From: UBA287 sp034190325
Lineage (GTDB): Archaea; Thermoplasmatota; UBA186; UBA287
DNA: 11,191 nt
Direction of reading: 5' to 3'
NCBI GenBank assembly: GCA_034190325.1
Contig: JAXHST010000113.1
Span: 1 to 11,191 of the forward strand
Below the pieces are notes generated by a model, which was not told the DNA's origin, made no database searches, and saw nothing but the letters and a program-made list of their open reading frames with translations. A program made the translations under genes and the position numbers. Below are positions 4,982 through 11,060 of this stretch, piece by piece (positions within the stretch are counted from its first letter, which is position 1; every line of letters begins with the position of its first letter).

Positions 4982-5776
4982 TCAACCATTATTCGATGAG
5001 CTAACCTTTTCGAATGCTCGAACAATCAAATAGACAGCCCCCATAACAAGAACTATTGTTGCCCCGGATGGCACATCCAGCAGGTATGAGAGATACAAAC
5101 CTGCCAATGAAAGAGCGGTTGAAGCAATAATAGAGAGGGCGATCATGCTCTTTAACCCCCTGCTTCTTCCTCTCACTATGGCTGGAGGCAGGGTGAACAT
5201 CGCTATTGCGAGCACTATTCCCACAACCCTGACCAGAACGACAGCGCTCACAGCAGCCAGGATAAGGAGAAGATAATCGAAAAATTGCGACACACCAACC
5301 GCTTCTGCAAACTCTTCGTCAAAAGAGATTAGATGGAACTCTTCATAAAATGTGGCAATTATAACTATCACCAGTGCCGCGAGTGCTGCGGTGAAAAAGA
5401 CCTCATTTCTGGTGATCAAAAGGATGTTACCAAAGAGGTAACTCGAGACATCCGGAACGTAACCTGGTGCAAAGCTTATGAAAAGCACCCCCAGAGCCAT
5501 GCCGAGAGCCCATACTATGCCTATGGCTGTGTCATCTGATGTCTTCTTTCTTATAACCCCTATAACCATCGCTGAAAGAACACTGAATGGTAGAGCAGCA
5601 TATATTGGATCAACTCCCAGCAAGAGCCCCAGACCTATGCCTCCATACGATGCATGGGCTATGCCTCCGCTGAGAAAAACCAGCTTTTTCACCACTATAA
5701 AAGAGCCCATGAGCCCTGCGATTATGCCAACAATCATCGTTGCCATGATAGCATTCTGCATAAACTCGTACATCAT
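4982..5776 (-). CDS. Metal ABC transporter permease (ZnuB/MntB family)
   Basis: Membrane subunit of a cluster-9 (Zn/Mn/Fe-type) metal importer. Seen in 264 residues: eight or so TM segments; the early conserved GSFIVVKKLVFLSGGIAHAS (24-43) containing the SGGxAHxS family motif; DDTAIGIVWALGMALG (80-95); and a late region RVVGIVLAIAMFTLPPAIVR typical of this permease family. The start overlaps the ATPase stop as ATGA (5776-5773), implying translational coupling. In-frame ATG alternatives occur at codons 2 and 6. It is last in the three-gene operon. It could carry Zn, Mn or, given the neighbouring NikR, Ni. Confidence 0.92.
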   Translation of the reverse strand: MMYEFMQNAIMATMIVGIIAGLMGSFIVVKKLVFLSGGIAHASYGGIGLGLLLGVDPIYAALPFSVLSAMVIGVIRKKTSDDTAIGIVWALGMALGVLFISFAPGYVPDVSSYLFGNILLITRNEVFFTAALAALVIVIIATFYEEFHLISFDEEFAEAVGVSQFFDYLLLILAAVSAVVLVRVVGIVLAIAMFTLPPAIVRGRSRGLKSMIALSIIASTALSLAGLYLSYLLDVPSGATIVLVMGAVYLIVRAFEKVSSSNNG

Positions 5777-6492
5777 TCATGCTCCCTGAGGACTCTGTGA
5801 GGAAAACCATGAGCAAGTATATCGACAGGGCAGTGATAGAGCTCAGAGACATTCTCCAGCGCCCCCTCCCTCTCTCCATGGTAGTAAAGCTTTCTGTTAA
5901 GGCAGGCAACCTTTTCTATATTCTCTGAAATTATACCCACGTCATGGGTCACAAGAACTATTGTCTTCTTCAGTCCAGGAAGCAGATCATAGAATGAGGT
6001 CTTTGCCTCATAGTCTATGCTGGCCGTCGGTTCATCAAGTAATAGGATCTCTGGCTCTCCCGCAAGTGCTCTCGCTATAAGAGCTCTCTGCACCTGGCCG
6101 CCAGAGAGCTCCCCTATCATCTTATCCTTCAACTCTTTTATCTCGAGCATGTTCAAAGCTTTTTCAATCTTTTCCTCTCTGTGCTCTTTCCTGTAGGCAC
6201 CCATCTTAACAACTTCATAGACTGTTGCTGGAAAGTCTCTATCAAAGAGAGAGAGCTGGGGGACATAGCCTATCTTTGCTCTCTGCCCCTCAGGCTCTTC
6301 ACCAAAAATCAGAACTCTGCCCCTCTCAGGCTTTATGAGGCCTAAGATCGTTCTCAGAAGGGTTGTCTTTCCTCCTCCGTTAGGCCCTATTATCGCAAGG
6401 ATACCTTTCTCTTCAACCTCGAGGTTTATTCCCTGAAGCACCAGCTCTTTTCCTAACCTCACCCACAGATCTTTGATCTCTATAGCATTCAT
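5773..6492 (-). CDS. Metal ABC transporter ATPase (ZnuC family)
   Basis: Cytoplasmic ATPase that powers the importer. Seen in 239 residues: Walker A GPNGGGKT (36-43), Q-loop PQL (78-80), signature LSGGQ (129-133), Walker B ILLLDEP (149-155), D-loop ASID (157-160) and switch His in VTHD (183). All catalytic motifs are intact. The C-terminal CPVDILAHGFPHRVL is a hallmark of ATPases of Zn/Mn-type importers rather than of other ABC classes. It overlaps the binding-protein gene by ATGA (6492-6489) and the permease by ATGA (5776-5773). Confidence 0.95.
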   Translation of the reverse strand: MNAIEIKDLWVRLGKELVLQGINLEVEEKGILAIIGPNGGGKTTLLRTILGLIKPERGRVLIFGEEPEGQRAKIGYVPQLSLFDRDFPATVYEVVKMGAYRKEHREEKIEKALNMLEIKELKDKMIGELSGGQVQRALIARALAGEPEILLLDEPTASIDYEAKTSFYDLLPGLKKTIVLVTHDVGIISENIEKVACLNRKLYYHGEREGALENVSELYHCPVDILAHGFPHRVLREHE

Positions 6493-7280
6493 CCTTTCAT
6501 AGCCCCCGCAACATTTTGCATGTTTTCTACATAGTCCTCGGCCAGTGGATCTATGACCACAACCCTCCCTTCTATCTCCCTGGCTATTAACTCTGCATAC
6601 CTTATGTCTTCCTGTGGCTCTGTAAAGACCAATTTTATCCCTTCTCTTTTAGCAATCTCTATGACCTCTGAGATCCTGGCTGGCGTTGGCTCTTTTCCCC
6701 CCTCTTTAATAGCCAGCTGCTCTATACCATAGTCCCTGCAGAAGTAGTCCCACGCTCCATGGAAAACCAGGATCTTTTCAACACCAGAGAGCTCTTCACC
6801 TAGCTTCGCATCAAGAGAAGCGAGCTTTTTTGTGTAAGAATCCCTGTTCTGTTCATACTCTGTTCTGTTTTGAGGGTCTATCTCCACAAAAGCCTTGCAT
6901 ATGTTGTCAACCATTATGGCTGCGTTCCTTAAAGACAACCACACATGGGGATCTCTGTCTATGAGATTTATGCCCTCTGAGGCGTTCACAAGAGTCTTAG
7001 AATTTTTGAATGCTTTCAATAACTGCATCTCAGTTTCCATCCCAGAGCCAACAACCACAAAAAGATCTGCACCTGAAGCTGTAGATAGCTGCCCGGGAGT
7101 TGGTTCGTAGGTATGCGGGGAGGCGCCGGGTGGCAAAAGGATTGTTACTTCCGCACCATTGCCCCCAGCAGCCCTGACAAACTCTGCTAAGGATGGAACG
7201 GTGACAACAACATCAATCTTTTCATTACCCTCTGCAGGGTAGAGGAAAAGAAGTGCAATTAAGAGTGCTAAATATTTCAC
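6489..7280 (-). CDS. Metal-binding protein of ABC importer (ZnuA family, cluster A-I)
   Basis: Extracytoplasmic metal receptor, 263 residues. Residues 1-18 form a signal peptide without a lipobox Cys and without an obvious anchor, so attachment to the membrane is unexplained. Expected metal ligands are visible: His56 in SPHTYEP, His112 in DPHVWLS, His174 in FHGAWDYF, and Asp244 in VIDPLA. Three His plus an acid is the zinc-type set; Mn-type receptors usually replace the third His with Glu. The His-rich loop common in bacterial ZnuA is absent. Start is GTG 7280. A minus-strand TTAAATAT (7301-7308) is centred about 24 bp ahead, so the transcript is probably leaderless. First gene of the operon and divergent from NikR, which may control it. 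Confidence 0.92.
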   Translation of the reverse strand: MKYLALLIALLFLYPAEGNEKIDVVVTVPSLAEFVRAAGGNGAEVTILLPPGASPHTYEPTPGQLSTASGADLFVVVGSGMETEMQLLKAFKNSKTLVNASEGINLIDRDPHVWLSLRNAAIMVDNICKAFVEIDPQNRTEYEQNRDSYTKKLASLDAKLGEELSGVEKILVFHGAWDYFCRDYGIEQLAIKEGGKEPTPARISEVIEIAKREGIKLVFTEPQEDIRYAELIAREIEGRVVVIDPLAEDYVENMQNVAGAMKG

Positions 7281-7295
7281 ACATCCTGAGTGTGT
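7278..7295. promoter_or_regulatory. Inverted repeat at the importer operon start
   Basis: CACAC (7278-7282) and GTGTG (7290-7294) flank a 7-nt spacer. The repeat lies on the predicted transcription and translation start of the binding-protein gene, where a repressor would block initiation. It is only 5 bp per arm, so chance is possible. Confidence 0.3.
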
Positions 7296-7357
7296 TATTA
7301 ATATTTAAGAATTTTCTTAATAATTTTTATTAAAAAACAATAAAAAGTATAATAACA
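7293..7357. promoter_or_regulatory. Nested palindrome in the nikR/importer divergent promoter
   Basis: TGTTATTA (7293-7300) is mirrored exactly by TAATAACA (7350-7357). TTAATAA (7317-7323) is mirrored exactly by TTATTAA (7327-7333), extended with TTT/AAA at 7313-7315/7335-7337. Both pairs share one dyad axis at 7325. The element covers the TATA boxes of both divergent promoters. NikR binds dyad operators, so autoregulation and control of the importer are plausible. The high AT content raises the chance of accidental symmetry. Confidence 0.45.
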
Positions 7358-7366
7358 ATCGTGTTT

Positions 7367-7744
7367 ATGGCCATAGTGAGCATATCTGTGGATGATAACC
7401 TGCTCAGAGAGATCGATGAGCTGCAGAGAGAAGCGGGCTTCTCCGGGAGGTCGGAGGTAATAAGAGGCGCTGTGAGATCGTTTGTGTCAGAGAGCAGAGA
7501 GATAAAACAGCACCAAGGCCTGCAGGATGCTGTTCTTATAGGCATCCATGAGCAAAAAGCTGAGCAGAAAGTCACAGAGATAAAGCATGAATATGAGGAA
7601 GTGATAAAAACACAAAACCACACGCATATATGCCCGGACAGATGCCTGGAGATCTTCGTGCTTCATGGAGGCTCTGAGAAGATAGAGGAGTTTTACAGGA
7701 AATGTCAGAGATCTGTGGATTATATAAAGATATTTTATGTCTGA
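7367..7744 (+). CDS. nikR: Nickel-responsive transcriptional regulator NikR
   Basis: A ribbon-helix-helix repressor that tetramerises through ACT-like domains and binds Ni(II). Numbered from ATG 7367 (125 residues), residues 1-42 form the DNA-binding domain: the beta strand SISVDD, then two helices with GRSEVIRGAVRSFV. The C-terminal domain carries all four square-planar Ni ligands: His74 (EIKHEYEE), His85 and His87 (NHTH), and Cys93 (DRCLEI). The spacing equals that of the E. coli H76/H87/H89/C95 set, offset by two. An in-frame GTG at 7361 would add two residues. ATG is preferred because TATA-like AATAAAAA (7339-7346) lies about 24 bp upstream, giving a leaderless start. It ends with DYIKIFYV, somewhat shorter than many NikRs. 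It converges on the AIR-synthase-like gene. Confidence 0.93.
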   Translation: MAIVSISVDDNLLREIDELQREAGFSGRSEVIRGAVRSFVSESREIKQHQGLQDAVLIGIHEQKAEQKVTEIKHEYEEVIKTQNHTHICPDRCLEIFVLHGGSEKIEEFYRKCQRSVDYIKIFYV

Positions 7745-7771
7745 GAGCTGGTGCCGTTGTTATGATATGCT

Positions 7772-8756
7772 CTAACTATGCCCCCAGAGATCATAGAGTT
7801 CATCCCTCACCTCTTTTATCTCTTCCGTGCTACCTTCTCTGTGAAGCAGGAGCTCTGGCCTTTTTGATCTTTTCCCCACTTTTCCTATAATGCTGCTCTT
7901 TATGCCTGTTCCTTCAAGCTCTTCAACAACGCGTTTTCCATTTTCTGCGGTTGCTAAAAGAGCCCCGGAAGCAAACACCCTCAATGGATCTATGCGCATT
8001 GCGCTGCATATTTTCTCTGTCACCTTATCTATCGCTATTTTCTCTTCCCAAAGCTCGATATCCCTGCCTGAAGCTACACTGATCTCCAGTGCACCGCCCA
8101 GCGCCAGCGCACTCAGTAGGATCATGCATCGAATTTACCAGGTGAGAGATTGTTAAGCAGCTTTCAACCACGCTCAATTCTCCAAGTTTTGCTTCTGCTC
8201 TCCTTATCTCGCTGTTGCTCAATCCCTTTTTGATGAGCTCATCTCTGAAGTCTGTTGCCAGTATGCCAGTGGCCTCTATCCCTGCTCCTTTCGTCAATAT
8301 CACATCATCTCCCGATCTGGCTCCAGATGTGTGCACATACCTGTCCGTTACCCCGATGCAGGTCATTGAAAGGAGGGGTCTGGAGATCTCTGGCACGATC
8401 TCTGTATGCCCTCCTATAACCCTTACCCGGAGCTTTTTTGCCTCCTTATCTATCTGCTCCGTTATTCCGTTAAGAGCATCAGATTTTCCCTGCGGCAGGG
8501 TTATGACGGAAAGCAACCATTTCGGTTTAGCCCCGCAGGCTGCCACATCGTTGCATGCCACATTGACGCTGAGCTGCCCTATCCTGCTCTCAGCGAATAT
8601 TAGAGGATCTGCGCTTATAACCAAAAAATTATCCCCCATATCTATAGCTGCTGAATCCTCACCATACCCCGGGCCAACAATAACATCCTTATCCCTGGCC
8701 CCGAGTCTGGAAAAAACATATTTTTTGAGGGTTGCTGGATCAACCTTGCCAAGCAT
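7772..8756 (-). pseudogene. AIR synthase/HypE-related protein, interrupted by one frameshift
   Basis: A PurM/HypE/ThiL-superfamily, ATP-binding archaeal 'AIR synthase family' protein of unknown substrate. The first frame (8756 to about 8099) carries VGPGYGEDSAAIDMGDNFLV (28-47), ACNDVAACGAKPKW (67-80) and GGHTEI, and reaches SMHDPTE, the conserved start of the C-terminal half. It then slips. The expected continuation (GGALEISVASGRDIEL to ELYDLWGHS) is in another frame ending with TAG at 7774-7772. One extra base, most simply in the minus-strand GGGCGG (8099-8094), explains it; corrected, the protein would be about 327 residues, the normal size. Outside that point both frames look well conserved, so this is a very recent mutation, a sequencing error, or frameshifting. 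The corrected C-terminus lacks the PRIC-like Cys tail of HypE, so it is not the hydrogenase cyanation enzyme. Confidence 0.85.
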
Positions 8757-8761
8757 ATGCC

Positions 8762-8869
8762 TTATCCCTCTTCTATCTTATCTCTATTTTTATCCCGCCC
8801 TATTCTGACTTCTACACGTCTCTTCAATTGCGGAAAGCAGGAGATCTTTTTTACTGCTCTAAAGTCCAA
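8762..8869 (-). CDS. Doubtful 35-residue basic ORF between trx and the AIR-synthase-like gene
   Basis: A TTG-initiated frame encoding MDFRAVKKISCFPQLKRRVE and a further charged tail to EEG, ending five bases before the ATG of the next gene. It is strongly basic with one Cys. There is no clear SD and no matching TATA box. It fills an otherwise empty 130-nt gap in an operon-like series, which is the only reason to list it. Confidence 0.2.
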   Translation of the reverse strand: MDFRAVKKISCFPQLKRRVEVRIGRDKNRDKIEEG

Positions 8870-8888
8870 TGCGGCACCAAATGAATTT

Positions 8889-9206
8889 TTAAGAGAGAGT
8901 TTCTTCGACCTGCCTTTTCATCATCGCCTTTGGCATGGCACCAACCACCATATCTGCGAGTTCTCCGTTCTTGAAGAGCAGTATTGTAGGAATGGACATT
9001 ATTCCATATCTCATCGCAACATTCTGGCTATAATCCACATTCAGCTTCGCAAAAGCAACACCATCCATCTCTTTGGACAGCTCCTCCAATATGGGAGAAA
9101 CCATTCTGCACGGCATGCACCAGTCTGCGTAGCAATCTATAACCGCTTTTTCATTACCCTTGACAAATGAGTCAAAGTTTTTATCATCTATCATCACAAC
9201 ACCCAT
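8889..9206 (-). CDS. trx: Thioredoxin (WCMPC)
   Basis: A 105-residue cytoplasmic thiol-disulfide oxidoreductase. Seen: the active site ADWCMPCRM (Cys at 30 and 33), the preceding VIDCYAD with an extra Cys at 25, the cis-proline loop SIPTILLFKNGE (71-82) and a typical C-terminal VGAMPKAMM helix start. There is no signal peptide. A perfect SD GGAGGTGA (9217-9210) precedes ATG 9206. The gene starts 21 nt after the stop of the chaperonin-glutaredoxin fusion and is probably cotranscribed with it. That makes it a candidate reductant or partner for the fused glutaredoxin and for Cys residues of the chaperonin. Confidence 0.94.
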   Translation of the reverse strand: MGVVMIDDKNFDSFVKGNEKAVIDCYADWCMPCRMVSPILEELSKEMDGVAFAKLNVDYSQNVAMRYGIMSIPTILLFKNGELADMVVGAMPKAMMKRQVEETLS

Positions 9207-9227
9207 TTTTCACCTCCTTACCTTGAC

Positions 9228-9932
9228 TTAAATCAAAGAGTCTATCCTCTCTCTGTCGAATCCAACAACTATGTTGCCCCTTATATCTATGACAGGCGTT
9301 CCCTGCTGTCCGGACTTTGCTACCATCTCCTGTGCCGCAGAGGGATCCAGAGCTGCATTTTTCTCAACGAAGTTTATGCCCTTCGACCTCAGATAGGATT
9401 TTGCTGCAGCGCAGTAGGGGCAGCCCGTTGAGGTATATACTATGACATCACCAGAGCCTCCTCCATAGGCTCCTCTGGATAGTGGTTTTGCGCTCAGAGC
9501 CTCATCTATTCTCAGGAGAGCCGCAGCTGTTTCGCTTCCCCTTATAAGAGCACTCTTCACGGTGCTGTAAGGGGATAGTGTGCCATTTTCAGGCTCTATC
9601 TTACCAGCTTCGTTCATTGCCTTTTTTGCCTCTATGAGCGATTGCTCAGCATCAAGACCGGAGTTGAAGGCCAGCTCTCTGAATAGCTCTTCGAGAGCAT
9701 CAGCAAAGGATTGCATCGCTAAGCTCTCCCTCCCATCTACCTTCAGGCTCTCATCTCTGATCCTTTTCGCAAGCATGAGGAATGTTGCTCCACCGCCCGG
9801 AAGCACACCCTCATTGAGCGCACTTTTAAGCCCCTTCACAGCCTTTTCACCATACTTCTCTGTGATCTCATTCTCGTTTTTCTTTGGTATGATTATGGTG
9901 GTGTAACCTTTAACATCATTCATCTCTATCAT
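9228..9932 (-). CDS. Thermosome C-terminal part fused to a glutaredoxin domain
   Basis: A 234-residue fusion. Residues 1-150 correspond to the last third of a group II chaperonin (second intermediate and equatorial segments): DVKGYTTIII (6-15), SALNEGVLPGGGA (37-49), SFADALEELFRELAFNSGLD (75-94) and ETAAALLRIDEAL (134-146). In canonical thermosomes the helix before PGGGA carries the catalytic Asp (xDALRVVKAAVEDG); here the aligned residue is Lys30. The usual segment around LDVYTGEVVDM is shortened. A Gly-rich linker (SRGAYGGGSG, 152-161) replaces the Gly/Met tail that normally points into the ring. Residues 162-234 are a glutaredoxin-like domain with CPYC (171-174) and cis-Pro in GTPV (211-214). 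ATG 9932 follows SD AAGGAGGCGG (9946-9937). The gene lies 12 nt after, and in frame with, the N-terminal half. Function inferred: redox-active chaperonin subunit. Confidence 0.85.
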   Translation of the reverse strand: MIEMNDVKGYTTIIIPKKNENEITEKYGEKAVKGLKSALNEGVLPGGGATFLMLAKRIRDESLKVDGRESLAMQSFADALEELFRELAFNSGLDAEQSLIEAKKAMNEAGKIEPENGTLSPYSTVKSALIRGSETAAALLRIDEALSAKPLSRGAYGGGSGDVIVYTSTGCPYCAAAKSYLRSKGINFVEKNAALDPSAAQEMVAKSGQQGTPVIDIRGNIVVGFDRERIDSLI

Positions 9933-9936
9933 TGCC

Positions 9937-9946
9937 CCGCCTCCTT
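9937..9946 (-). promoter_or_regulatory. Ribosome binding site that decides the start of the split chaperonin's second gene
   Basis: AAGGAGGCGG on the minus strand overlaps the TAA of the N-terminal half and is 4 nt before ATG 9932. It supports genuine re-initiation rather than a damaged single gene. Confidence 0.7.
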
Positions 9947-10958
9947 ACACATGGCACACTCCTCCTGCACATGAGCCACTCTCGGTCTCTATGGTGCCGC
10001 ATGTGCCCACATATTCTGCGGGGATGTCATAGATTGTTGTCAATTTTGCTCCTGTAGCCCTCGCTATTTTTTCTAAATCCTTATCCCTTACCTTTTCCAC
10101 CGCTATCATACCTCTTCTTGCAAAGAGCTCCGCAGCCATATCGTCTATCTCACCCTTCACAGCCACAAAGTTCACACCATGCTCAGCTATGTGATCCACG
10201 ATCCTCTTCATATTTTCTCTTTCAACATCAACAAATTCTCTATAATCTTCAAAAGAGTCGGCCCTTATCTTTGCATCATACACGGGCTTTTTTGCCTTAA
10301 GCTCATAGAGCAGAAGCACCTTTGCATTTTCAACGCTATCCGGCATGTCTTCCCTCTTTTTGTTGTAATCTAAAACCAACCCTTTTATAACCTCTGCCTC
10401 ATCCGCTTTCTCGTCAACCCAGAGAGAGACGCTATCATCTCTGAGCTCATCCTCGCTGAGGAATAGAAAAGAATCTCTTATATAGGAACCGAGCTTTTCA
10501 TCCCCGTGCTTTGATAGTATATCCCTGAGCACTCTTTCTATTCCTTCAACATCTTCTCTATCCATCTTTTCCTTCAACTTCTCAATCTCTTCCTCAACTA
10601 TCTTCGATGCCTTTAGATACCCTTTTATTATCGCCGGAGCCTGCAGACCACGCTCTTTTAGCAGAAAAGCCTCTTTCAAAAGCTTTTCTGTGAAGATCGC
10701 CACGGTGGCGGTGCCATCAGAGCATTCATCCTGCTGGGCTTTCATCTCTCTGGCAAGTATATCCATAAAAGGACTTTTTTCCAGGGAGTTTACTATCTCC
10801 ATGGCAGAGGATAGAATAGACCCATCCTGTGTGAGTTTGTACATGCCATCTGGCCCAAAGTTTGTTTCTATCTTCCTCTCGATCTCTTCAGCAGCATCTC
10901 CGGCTAAGCCAAGAGGGTTTTCCTCTTTATAAAGATCTTTTTCGAATACCCGGAACAT
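9945..10958 (-). CDS. Divergent thermosome N-terminal part (split chaperonin)
   Basis: A 337-residue protein matching the first two thirds of a group II chaperonin (canonical subunits about 540-550 residues). Seen: nucleotide-site loop GPDGM (35-39), degenerate QDGSI (44-48), SDGTAT (80-85) keeping the phosphate-loop Asp81, and a full apical domain with VENAKVLLLYELKAKKP (209-225), NMKRIVDHIAEHGVNFVAV (249-267) and EKIARATGAK (296-305). About 10-13 residues of the equatorial hairpin that normally precedes NDGxTIL are missing. It ends in GTCGTIETESGSCAGGVCHV (318-337), with Cys at 320, 330 and 335; only Cys79 occurs elsewhere. The TAA (9947-9945) is followed in the same frame by the C-terminal half. 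It is probably leaderless: minus-strand ATTAAAAG (10987-10980) is 25 bp ahead of ATG 10958. It is the first gene of the redox-chaperonin cluster. Confidence 0.88.
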   Translation of the reverse strand: MFRVFEKDLYKEENPLGLAGDAAEEIERKIETNFGPDGMYKLTQDGSILSSAMEIVNSLEKSPFMDILAREMKAQQDECSDGTATVAIFTEKLLKEAFLLKERGLQAPAIIKGYLKASKIVEEEIEKLKEKMDREDVEGIERVLRDILSKHGDEKLGSYIRDSFLFLSEDELRDDSVSLWVDEKADEAEVIKGLVLDYNKKREDMPDSVENAKVLLLYELKAKKPVYDAKIRADSFEDYREFVDVERENMKRIVDHIAEHGVNFVAVKGEIDDMAAELFARRGMIAVEKVRDKDLEKIARATGAKLTTIYDIPAEYVGTCGTIETESGSCAGGVCHV

Positions 10959-10979
10959 AGGGGGATAGCAGAATAGTTT

Positions 10980-10987
10980 CTTTTAAT
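10980..10987 (-). promoter_or_regulatory. TATA box of the redox-chaperonin operon
   Basis: ATTAAAAG on the minus strand. Its centre is 25.5 bp from ATG 10958, and no SD precedes the ATG, so the transcript probably starts at or next to the start codon. I see no convincing heat-shock operator such as a Phr-type palindrome in the 100-bp gap to the debranching enzyme. Confidence 0.5.
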
Positions 10988-11060
10988 AACTCTCCCGATC
11001 ATTTACAATTTCCTGTATCCAGGCAAGGATCTCAGATGTTGAATCTTCGGATATTACTGG

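Noticed and set aside
8025..8125. Programmed ribosomal frameshift in the AIR-synthase-like gene
   Set aside because: There is no convincing slippery heptamer with a downstream structure; an indel or sequencing error is simpler.
7772..8756. Calling the AIR-synthase-like gene hypE
   Set aside because: The C-terminus ends DELYDLWGHS without the modified Cys tail of HypE, and no hydrogenase maturation genes are nearby.
8215..8808. Long plus-strand frame of 197 codons opposite the AIR-synthase-like gene
   Set aside because: It is the antisense shadow of a well-conserved coding frame; Ser/Pro/Ile-rich translation with no motifs.
9228..10958. Reading the two chaperonin genes as one gene with Pyl or Sec at the stop
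   Set aside because: The stop is TAA, not TAG or TGA, and a strong SD plus ATG follow it directly.
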